From: an uncultured Porphyromonas sp.
Lineage (GTDB): Bacteria; Bacteroidota; Bacteroidia; Bacteroidales; Porphyromonadaceae
Length of the DNA: 8,906 bases
Assembly: GCF_934359325.1 (NCBI RefSeq)
Contig: NZ_CAKRLH010000058.1
Coordinates: 1-8,906, forward strand
Direction: 5' to 3'
The position numbers were made by a program, and so were the translations under genes. Positions 1 to 5,149 of the stretch are shown here, piece after piece; position 1 is the first letter of the stretch, and every line of letters starts with the position of its first letter. The notes below the pieces were generated by a model. It saw only the letters and a list, made by a program, of their open reading frames with translations, did not search any database and was not told the DNA's origin.

Positions 1-771
1 AATGTGCTGCTACGACGAGCCCAGTATCGTGTGGCGGACGATGAGGGGAGCGCTGCGCACATAGCGTCTCGATTCATTGCCGGCAAGGTCTACAATAGTC
101 GTGCGGCCCTGTCGCGCTTCTGCAGAGACCACAAGCCTGAGGGAGAGACGCTCGAGGAGCTTCGTCGTGTCCTGTGCGAGCTGCGCAAGACTGTATCGGA
201 CCTTCCTCGGCTGACTTCCCGAGACTCGATTATGGGGGCTGAGGGCAATGCTGCCCGACTATACTTTGGGGTCTTCCGTCATCTTATTCTAAATGACCGA
301 TTTACCTTTAGCGAGAGAAGCAAGCGACCACCTAAGGATGAGGTGAATGCCCTGCTCTCCTTTTTCTACACCCTCCTCGCCTCCGACGTGAGGAGCGCTC
401 TCGAGACAGTCGGGCTGGATCCTTATGTGGGATTTCTCCATAGCGACAGACCCGGCAGACCTTCACTGGCGCTAGACCTTATGGAGGAGATGAGGGTCTA
501 CCTTGTGGACCGATTTGTCCTTTCCCTGATCAACAACCGACAGGTAGCACCTTGGGACTTTATCGTACAGGGGGAGAATGGGTATCTCCTCAAGGATGAG
601 AAGCGGAAGGAGCTGCTCACCGAGTGGCAGAAGCGTAAGCGGACAGAGATCACTCACCCCTATCTCGGGGAGAGGATGCCGATCGGTCTGCTGCCATACA
701 TTCAGGCGACGCTCCTCGCAAGATATCTGCGAGATGAGATCGATGATTACCCCGCCTTCCTCATGACCTAA
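1..771 (+). CDS. cas1: CRISPR-associated endonuclease Cas1, type I-C, 5'-truncated
   Basis: Cas1 is the integrase subunit of the Cas1-Cas2 complex, which inserts new spacers at the leader end of the array. The frame is open from base 1, so the start lies outside the window. About 256 residues are visible and type I-C Cas1 is usually near 340, so roughly the first 85 are missing. The GTG at base 4 is not a believable start because conserved Cas1 sequence (NVLLRRAQYR) runs through it. Visible family motifs are GAEGNAARLYF, with the metal-binding Glu codon at 241-243; LDPYVGFLH, with the His codon at 439-441; and SLALDLMEEMR, the acidic third site. These are intact, so the protein is probably active. 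cas2 starts 3 bases after the stop, indicating translational coupling. The subtype call rests on the Cas1 and Cas2 sequences and the repeat. The rest of the cas operon is presumably upstream. Confidence 0.95.
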   Translation, partial: NVLLRRAQYRVADDEGSAAHIASRFIAGKVYNSRAALSRFCRDHKPEGETLEELRRVLCELRKTVSDLPRLTSRDSIMGAEGNAARLYFGVFRHLILNDRFTFSERSKRPPKDEVNALLSFFYTLLASDVRSALETVGLDPYVGFLHSDRPGRPSLALDLMEEMRVYLVDRFVLSLINNRQVAPWDFIVQGENGYLLKDEKRKELLTEWQKRKRTEITHPYLGERMPIGLLPYIQATLLARYLRDEIDDYPAFLMT

Positions 772-774
772 GCC

Positions 775-1065
775 ATGTATATCCTTATCACATACGATGT
801 CAGCACCACAGATGCTGCGGGACGGAGGAGACTGCGCCAAGTGGCGAAGACCTGCCAAGACTATGGTCAGAGAGTACAAAACTCGGTCTTTGAGTGCCTG
901 GTAGACCCGGCTCAGAAGATCCTCCTGATAGAGAGGTTAGTCAGCATCATTGATGAGACACGGGATAGCCTGCGGATCTATCATCTTGGGAAGGACTACA
1001 AGACCCACATAGAGAGCTACGGGAGGAAGACAAGTTACGAGGCGGAGGGAGAGCTGATCATCTGA
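775..1065 (+). CDS. cas2: CRISPR-associated protein Cas2, type I-C
   Basis: Cas2 is the small ferredoxin-fold dimer that bridges two Cas1 dimers during spacer integration. The protein is 96 residues, the normal length for the type I-C group. It opens with MYILITYDVST, where Asp8 is the conserved acidic residue at the end of the first beta strand. The block GRRRLRQVAKTCQDYGQRVQNSVFEC (split here as GRRRLRQVAKTC then QDYGQRVQNSVFEC) is characteristic of I-C Cas2, as are the DSLRIYHLG strand and the closing EGELII. ATG at 775 lies 3 bases after the cas1 stop, so the pair is one transcription unit. cas2 is the last cas gene, with the CRISPR leader and array directly downstream on the same strand. 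This is the usual I-C order of cas4-cas1-cas2-array. Confidence 0.96.
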   Translation: MYILITYDVSTTDAAGRRRLRQVAKTCQDYGQRVQNSVFECLVDPAQKILLIERLVSIIDETRDSLRIYHLGKDYKTHIESYGRKTSYEAEGELII

Positions 1066-1251
1066 CCGGAGGGCTGATCGTAGCCTGCGAGGGTGAAGTG
1101 ATCAACAATTAGCGGGACACTCGCAAGCGCTCATAGACATACGATTATAGGGATTTATGTGCTCGCGGCACCGGATAGAAGGGATAATTTGAGTACCTTC
1201 GCTAAAGCAGGTCTGTAGAGGTAGCCCCACAGCCACCTCCCCATACTTGCT
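1066..1251 (+). promoter_or_regulatory. CRISPR leader
   Basis: This 186-bp non-coding stretch lies between cas2 and the first repeat. It is called the leader because the opposite end of the array carries decayed repeats, so the growing end must be here. It should hold the promoter for the pre-crRNA and the sequence recognised by Cas1-Cas2 next to repeat 1. No convincing Bacteroidetes -33/-7 promoter was found. The closest is TAATTTG at 1185-1191, one base short of TAnnTTTG and without a -33 partner. A TGCGAG/CTCGCA inverted repeat (1086-1091 with 1120-1125) and a short GAGGT/ACCTC one (1218-1222 with 1235-1239) are visible, with unknown meaning. Confidence 0.75.
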
Positions 1252-1813
1252 GTCGCACCCCTTGCGGGTGCGTGAATTGAAACTATCAATCCCAAGTGTT
1301 ATCAATATCCATTTCGTGTCGCACCCCTTGCGGGTGCGTGAATTGAAACCTCTCCGGCGTCTCGCGCTCCGGAGACGGGGACAGTCGCACCCCTTGCGGG
1401 TACGTGAATTGAAACCAGCTCGTGATGTCGTTGCTCCCGTCGGCTGTCATGTCGCACCCCTTGCGGGTGCGTGAGTTGAAACAGCCTTTCGCCCCAGTGC
1501 GCCCCGACGTAGACATGTCGCACCCCTTGCGGGTGCGTGAATTGAAACTGCCTGCCCTGAAGTCTCGAGAGCGGGTGCAAAGGTCGCACCCCTCGTGGGT
1601 GCGTGAATTGAAACCGAGCCATCTACAAGATCATCGCCTACTGCGTGAGTCGCACCCCTCGCGGGTGCGTGAATTGAAACATCCACGGAGAGAAATAGGG
1701 AGCCGGTACCGTTGGTCGCACCCCTCGCGGGTGCGTGAATTGAAACGTGAGAACCTCGAGCAGGTAGCACCATACCGCATAGTCGCACCCCTCGCGGGTG
1801 CGTGAATTGAAAC

Positions 1814-1853
1814 GGCATGTCCCAGAGGATCGGGAAGTACAATACTTGTGCTT
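1814..1853 (+). repeat. Over-long spacer 9 with 6-nt tandem duplication
   Basis: This spacer is 40 nt, while all others are 34-35. CTTGTG at 1845-1850 is followed directly by CTTGTC at 1851-1856, which runs into the start of repeat 10. Removing one 6-nt unit restores a 34-nt spacer, so replication slippage or imprecise integration at the junction is likely. Repeat 10 also has its own change, GTCAC for GTCGC. Confidence 0.7.
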
Positions 1854-2385
1854 GTCACACCCCTTGCGGGTGCGTGAATTGAAACTGCAGAATGAGCGAG
1901 ATTACCTACCTTTACCCGTGGTCGCACCCCTCGTGGGTGCGTGAATTGAAACCTTACTCGCTCGAGAGACCTGCTCGAGAAGAGCAAGTCGCACTCCTCG
2001 CGGGTGCGTGAATTGAAACTGCCCCGACGACACCCGGACGATCCTCACGGGCGGTCGCACCCCTCGCGGGTGCGTGAATTGAAACAATCTGTCTATAGGT
2101 TAATGATCACTCGGTGACCGTCGCACCCCTCGCGGTTGCGTGAATTGAAACGCGTCTGTAGCCTTGCAGATCTCCCACTTTGGCCGTCGCACCCCTCGCG
2201 GGTGCGTGAATTGAAACACCTTGGTGACAAGGGGGAGCATCTGGATCTCGTCGTCGCACCCCTTGCGGGTGCGTGAATTGAAACTTCAAGAGCAAAACAA
2301 GATTATGGCAGTTGCTAATGTCGCACCTCTCGCGGGTGCGTGAATTGAAACAGGACAACAGCCTTCTAAGCTGTTGATCTTGGGT

Positions 2386-2417
2386 TGTTGTCCCATTACG
2401 CATGCACGAATTGGAAC
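2386..2417 (+). repeat. Decayed CRISPR repeat 18
   Basis: This 32-bp segment starts exactly 34 bp after repeat 17. By hand count it matches the repeat family at about 19 of 32 positions. The 3' handle is best kept (GAATTGGAAC against GAATTGAAAC), while the first six positions have diverged and the hairpin is lost. It marks the leader-distal end. Confidence 0.85.
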
Positions 2418-2451
2418 TCCTATAAGTCCCCGATGCGACCCTCAGGCAGTT

Positions 2452-2483
2452 GTCGCTCCACTTGCGGGTGGGTAGTTAGAGTC
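2452..2483 (+). repeat. Decayed CRISPR repeat 19 (array terminus)
   Basis: It starts exactly 34 bp after decayed repeat 18 and matches the repeat at about 23 of 32 positions by hand count. Unlike repeat 18, it keeps the 5' half (GTCGC and CTTGCGGGTG) and has lost the 3' handle. It carries the T form at position 12. No further repeat is found at the next expected position, near 2518. Confidence 0.82.
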
Positions 2484-2779
2484 ATCAGACTCCTGGCAGT
2501 GGCGCTCTGATATAGAAATTACACCTAGTCAGGTTTTTATACTGCTGGGGTAACATGGCGTAGCGTTGTGTTCCCTATTGCACAGGCTAGAGACAAGAGA
2601 ATTGTTACCGGAGGTCGAAGGCTGATGGAGGTCGCGGGGCTCGAGAAGACTCGATATAGAGTCCGTTTATCCTCTCTACTCCTACTGCCACAGGGAAATG
2701 AAATAGGGTGACGCAAGGGAGCTTAACATCTTAGGAATGATGGAGAGTACTACAATCCCCATTTTTGATCAGAACGAGG

Positions 2780-2800
2780 CAGGAAGAGACAGGAAGAGAC
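2780..2800. repeat. Tandem 10-bp direct repeat
   Basis: AGGAAGAGAC occurs twice in a row at 2781-2790 and 2791-2800, and the preceding C extends the period-10 match by one base. It lies in gene-free DNA. It may be simple slippage; no binding function can be assigned. Confidence 0.8.
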
Positions 2801-2814
2801 TCTATGAAACAATC

Positions 2815-2838
2815 CCTCCCGGCGGAGGTGGTATTTTT
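2815..2838 (+). terminator. Possible rho-independent terminator
   Basis: CCTCC (2815-2819) pairs with GGAGG (2824-2828) around a CGGC loop, and five T residues (2834-2838) follow after a short gap. The stem is only 5 bp and the T-run is not immediately adjacent, so this is a weak candidate. On the + strand it could stop transcripts coming from the CRISPR array before the glutamate operon. The same bases also form part of a competing GTGGT/ACCAC hairpin (2828-2845). Confidence 0.3.
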
Positions 2839-2850
2839 GCACCACTAAGC
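2822..2850. repeat. Hairpin-containing repeat, copy A
   Basis: GTGGT at 2828-2832 and ACCAC at 2841-2845 form an inverted repeat around ATTTTTGC. The flanks (GCGGAG before, TAAGC after) resemble those of a second copy at 2979-3008. The two share the pattern TGGT, a T-run, then GCACCAC. Function is unknown; a protein-binding operator or an RNA hairpin are both possible. Confidence 0.5.
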
Positions 2851-2978
2851 TTACGGATTGAGTAGCTAGCCGACAGTCGGGTGAGGACATACCTCGACTT
2901 TACTATCAGCTTCTATTGGCATTTCGGACTCTAGGAAGCGGTCCTTTTGGGTGCTTCATACACGTCTCTTCACAATGA

Positions 2979-3008
2979 GCTGAGTGGTGTTTCGCACCAC
3001 CCAGAAGC
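2979..3008. repeat. Hairpin-containing repeat, copy B
   Basis: GTGGTG at 2984-2989 and CACCAC at 2995-3000 form a perfect 6-bp stem around TTTCG. The segment resembles copy A, starting 157 bp upstream, in both stem and flanks (GCTGAG before, AGAAGC after). It lies 37 bp before the proposed -33 element for the glmS operon, a plausible place for a regulator to bind. Confidence 0.5.
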
Positions 3009-3036
3009 GTCTCTCCTAGAAATGAGGTGGACAAAA

Positions 3037-3067
3037 CTTGCCATTCCATTTTTTATGGCTAAGTTTG
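3037..3067 (+). promoter_or_regulatory. Candidate Bacteroidetes-type promoter for the glutamate operon
   Basis: TAAGTTTG at 3060-3067 matches the Bacteroidetes -7 consensus TAnnTTTG at every fixed position. CTTG at 3037-3040 matches three of four bases of the -33 TTTG, with 19 bp between them, which is the accepted spacing. Transcription would begin near 3074, giving a 5' leader of about 90 nt before glmS. The consensus is established for the primary sigma factor of Bacteroides; its use here is inference. Confidence 0.55.
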
Positions 3068-3165
3068 CCCTATTGGAAGCCATAGAGAGGACCTTAACTA
3101 ATTACTTTAGATCAAATCTCCCTTATATGACTTCACCACATAACCTATAGCGGGTCATAACCATT

Positions 3166-3612
3166 ATGGAATCAAAGAAAACTACGACTGGTAAAGCGAG
3201 TGACATTACCATCGTAATCGGCGTAATCGGTGCCGATGCCCATGCAGTGGGGAACAAAATTATCGATTATGCACTTAATGATGCGGGCTACCACGTCATC
3301 AACCTCGGTGTGATGGTAAGCCAAGAGCAGTACATCGAAGCTGCCATCGAGACCAACGCCGATGCGATCCTTGTCTCGTCCATGTACGGACAGGGGGAGA
3401 TTGACTGCCAGGGGCTGCGAGATAAGTGCAATGAGGCGGGTCTCAAGGGGATCCCTCTCTTTGCCGGTGGCAACTTGGTGGTAGGTAAGCAGAAGTTTGA
3501 GGACGTCCTTGAGCGGTTCAAGAAGATGGGCTTCGACTATGTCTACCCACCGGGTACGCCGATTGAGACGACCATCGCGGACATCGACAAGACTTTCGGG
3601 ATCAAGAGATAA
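3166..3612 (+). CDS. glmS: Glutamate mutase, cobalamin-binding subunit S
   Basis: This is the small subunit of coenzyme-B12-dependent glutamate mutase (methylaspartate mutase), which with GlmE interconverts (S)-glutamate and (2S,3S)-3-methylaspartate. The 148-residue protein is one Rossmann-like B12-binding domain. The base-off/His-on motif DxHxxG is DAHAVG at residues 24-29, and His26 is the expected lower cobalt ligand. [10 protein letters not shown] (71-80) holds the serine that contacts the nucleotide tail, with Met in place of the usual Leu of SxL. GGN (101-103) and YPPGT (127-131) are also typical. The N-terminus is about 10 residues longer than clostridial GlmS (about 137 residues), and no later in-frame start fits better. 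No Shine-Dalgarno sequence is evident. This is the first gene of the operon, with a candidate promoter about 100 bp upstream. The symbol glmS is also used for an unrelated glucosamine synthase; mamA and mutS are synonyms. Confidence 0.96.
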   Translation: MESKKTTTGKASDITIVIGVIGADAHAVGNKIIDYALNDAGYHVINLGVMVSQEQYIEAAIETNADAILVSSMYGQGEIDCQGLRDKCNEAGLKGIPLFAGGNLVVGKQKFEDVLERFKKMGFDYVYPPGTPIETTIADIDKTFGIKR

Positions 3613-3654
3613 TCCTACTCGCCCCGACGATCCACCCATACACAAGTAGGATCG
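3612..3654 (+). promoter_or_regulatory. Alternative hairpins between glmS and glmL
   Basis: ATCCTACT (3612-3619) pairs perfectly with AGTAGGAT (3645-3652). The competing stem CGATCC (3628-3633) with GGATCG (3649-3654) uses the same right arm, so only one can form at a time. CCCTTTT follows. The arrangement could partly terminate transcription or protect the glmS end of the mRNA, making more GlmS than downstream products. No experiment is implied; this is a structure seen in the bases. Confidence 0.45.
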
Positions 3655-3672
3655 CCCTTTTGCGTCATCATC

Positions 3673-5076
3673 ATGAGATATCTTACAGCAGACTTTGGTA
3701 GTACCTATACCAAGGTAACAGCCATCGACACAGACGTCCCTGAGATAGTGGGTACAGGCTCTGCCTTTACCACGATCGAGACGGATGTGATGGAGGGGCT
3801 CCACAATGCATTCAGAGAGCTAGAGAAAGAGATCGGCAAGGAGTGGACACCGGATAAATTCCTCTGCTGCAGCAGTGCGGCGGGAGGACTTAAGATGGTG
3901 GCCAGTGGCTTGGTCCCCGACCTCACCGCCAAGGCAGCTCGTATGGCAGCAGCCAGTGCGGGTGCCAAGGTGATGAAGACCTACTCCTACGAGATCACCC
4001 GCGCCGAAGCAGAGGAGATCGAGCGTCTCGATCCTGATCTCTTCCTGCTCTGCGGAGGTACCGATGGAGGCAATGTGGAGAATATCATCCACAATGCTGA
4101 GGTCATCGGTCAGATCCCGGGACACTTCTCTACCGTCGTGGCGGGAAATAAAGCTGCTGAGGAAGAGGTGGCACGCATCCTCACAGAGGCCGGCAAGCCT
4201 TTTGTGATCACGGAGAATGTGATGCCCAACTTCAACTCCCTCAACATCGCTCCCGCTAAGAAGTGCATCATGCAGCTCTTCATTGATCGTATCATCGAGG
4301 CGAAGGGTCTCTCCAAGGCTCAGGAGCGAGCTGACAACGAGATCATCCCTACCCCTCTGGCTGTACTCAATGCCTGCAACCTGCTCAGTGACGGCACCAA
4401 GAACAGACGAGGGCTGGGAGAGCTCCTGGCCATTGATCTCGGTGGTGCCACCACCGATGTCTACTCAGTAGGCGATGGCGAGCCTCATGAGGCCAACATC
4501 ATGCATCAGGGCATCCCGGAGCCGTATAGCAAACGTACCGTAGAGGGCGACCTCGGTATGAGGTATAGCCTCACGGCGCTATCGGAGCAACTGGACCTTG
4601 ACGCCGTGGCGGCTGAGGTGGGTCTCTCGGGCGATACGCTCAGAGACTGGGTCGCTCGATGTGATGCTGATAAATCCACTCGTGCGGTGACGGAGGATGA
4701 AATCCTCTGCGAGAAAGCCCTTGCCAAGGGAGCTGTGAGCCTAGCGACAGATCGCCATGTAGGACACACGCATAAGGTCTACTCCCCAATGGGAGAGTTC
4801 TTTACCATCAATGGCAAAGACCTGACCCTCACGGATCACGTCCTCGGTATCGGAGGAGCGCTGATACACAGCGCTGACCCTACCTTTATCTTAGATGGTG
4901 CCACATTCAACATCTCTAACTACGACAAAGCCAAGCCACTGAAGCCAGACTTTTACCTCGACAGCCACTACATCATGGCGTCGATGGGTCTCCTGAGTGA
5001 GCAGATGCCTGACGTTGCCCTCGAGTTGATGCAGAAGGAGCTCGTCAAGGTCGGGACGAAGAAGAAAAAACAATAA
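3673..5076 (+). CDS. glmL: Glutamate mutase accessory protein GlmL (ASKHA-fold ATPase)
   Basis: GlmL (MutL of clostridial glutamate mutase, not the mismatch-repair MutL) is encoded between the two mutase subunits in most methylaspartate operons. It belongs to the actin/Hsp70/sugar-kinase ATPase superfamily and is thought to act as a chaperone or reactivating factor for the B12 enzyme, though its exact role is less certain than those of the subunits. The protein is 467 residues, close to the 462 or so of clostridial relatives. Visible motifs are the phosphate-1 loop TADFGSTYTKVTAID (5-19), the LLCGGTDGGN segment (125-134), the phosphate-2 loop AIDLGGATTDVYSV (253-266), and LGIGGALIHS (391-400) near the adenosine site. 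It ends in a Lys-rich tail (GTKKKKQ). ATG at 3673 places the phosphate-1 loop at the very N-terminus, as expected. The gap from glmS is 60 bp and holds paired inverted repeats; the gap to glmE is 73 bp. Confidence 0.94.
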   Translation: MRYLTADFGSTYTKVTAIDTDVPEIVGTGSAFTTIETDVMEGLHNAFRELEKEIGKEWTPDKFLCCSSAAGGLKMVASGLVPDLTAKAARMAAASAGAKVMKTYSYEITRAEAEEIERLDPDLFLLCGGTDGGNVENIIHNAEVIGQIPGHFSTVVAGNKAAEEEVARILTEAGKPFVITENVMPNFNSLNIAPAKKCIMQLFIDRIIEAKGLSKAQERADNEIIPTPLAVLNACNLLSDGTKNRRGLGELLAIDLGGATTDVYSVGDGEPHEANIMHQGIPEPYSKRTVEGDLGMRYSLTALSEQLDLDAVAAEVGLSGDTLRDWVARCDADKSTRAVTEDEILCEKALAKGAVSLATDRHVGHTHKVYSPMGEFFTINGKDLTLTDHVLGIGGALIHSADPTFILDGATFNISNYDKAKPLKPDFYLDSHYIMASMGLLSEQMPDVALELMQKELVKVGTKKKKQ

Positions 5077-5149
5077 TCTCGAGGAGGGACACTTAGCGAG
5101 TCAACCACCTCGAATACACCCACGAAACGAATAGAAAACATATATTATT

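Larger units (their letters stand above)
1252..2483 (+). CRISPR. Type I-C CRISPR array, 17 intact and 2 decayed 32-bp repeats
   Basis: Intact repeats start at 1252, 1318, 1384, 1451, 1517, 1583, 1649, 1715, 1782, 1854, 1921, 1988, 2054, 2120, 2186, 2253 and 2320. Decayed repeats start at 2386 and 2452. Each repeat is 32 bp, beginning GTCGCACC and ending GAATTGAAAC, the typical I-C form. Positions 3-9 (CGCACCC) pair with 15-21 (GGGTGCG) around a CTTGC or CTCGC loop, giving the 7-bp hairpin expected for Cas5-type processing. Spacers are 34-35 nt, except spacer 9 (1814-1853), which is 40 nt. All 18 spacers differ. Position 12 is T in repeats 1-5, 10 and 16 and C in the others. Private changes occur in repeats 3 (position 19 G to A), 4 (25 A to G), 10 (4 G to A), 12 (8 C to T), 14 (17 G to T) and 17 (9 C to T). 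Repeats 6 and 11 share T at position 14. The transcript should run left to right from the leader. Spacer targets cannot be named from the sequence alone. Confidence 0.98.
2484..3036. other. Gene-free intergenic region
   Basis: No reading frame with family features was found here on either strand. The stretch is less GC-rich than the flanking genes and stops are frequent in all frames. A 67-codon frame at 2947-3150 with a TTG start was not accepted as a gene. Structures seen are a GACTC/GAGTC inverted repeat (2648-2663), a tandem 10-bp repeat (2780-2800), a terminator-like hairpin (2815-2838), and two related hairpins near 2822-2850 and 2979-3008. It separates the old end of the CRISPR array from the glutamate operon and could be a decayed stretch of older array or accessory DNA. 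Confidence 0.6.

Noticed and set aside
4..6. GTG at base 4 as the start of cas1
   Set aside because: The frame is open to the window edge and conserved Cas1 sequence runs through this point, so it is an internal valine of a truncated gene.
1247..2403. Open frames of 60-130 codons on both strands through the array, with repeated peptides such as SHPLRVRELK or VSIHAPARGAT
   Set aside because: They are translations of the CRISPR repeat, which keeps frame over several units by chance. Such peptides are a known kind of false gene call.
2625..2760. A stretch with GCCACAGGGAA and GGTGACGCAAGGGAGC, faintly like parts of a cobalamin riboswitch
   Set aside because: The conserved B12 box and the order of the core elements are not present, and it lies upstream of the proposed promoter.
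2832..2839. TATTTTTG, a perfect -7 TAnnTTTG match
   Set aside because: No TTTG-like -33 element lies 19-21 bp upstream, and it sits within a hairpin. The match at 3060-3067 is better supported.
2947..3150. A 67-codon frame with a TTG start just before glmS
   Set aside because: No family features, a rare start, no ribosome-binding signal, and it overlaps both hairpin copy B and the promoter candidate. A leader peptide cannot be fully excluded.
3620..3630. A 10-nt match between spacer 12 (2021-2030) and the glmS-glmL gap, considered as self-targeting
   Set aside because: Matches this short are expected by chance in a window of this size, pairing stops after 10 bases, and the adjacent bases (ACT) are not the usual I-C TTC PAM.
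3172..3804. Long antisense frame (210 codons) opposite glmS and the start of glmL, and similar ones opposite glmE, mal and the last gene
   Set aside because: Each lies opposite a well-identified gene and has no family features. GC-rich codon use on the + strand gives few stops on the other.
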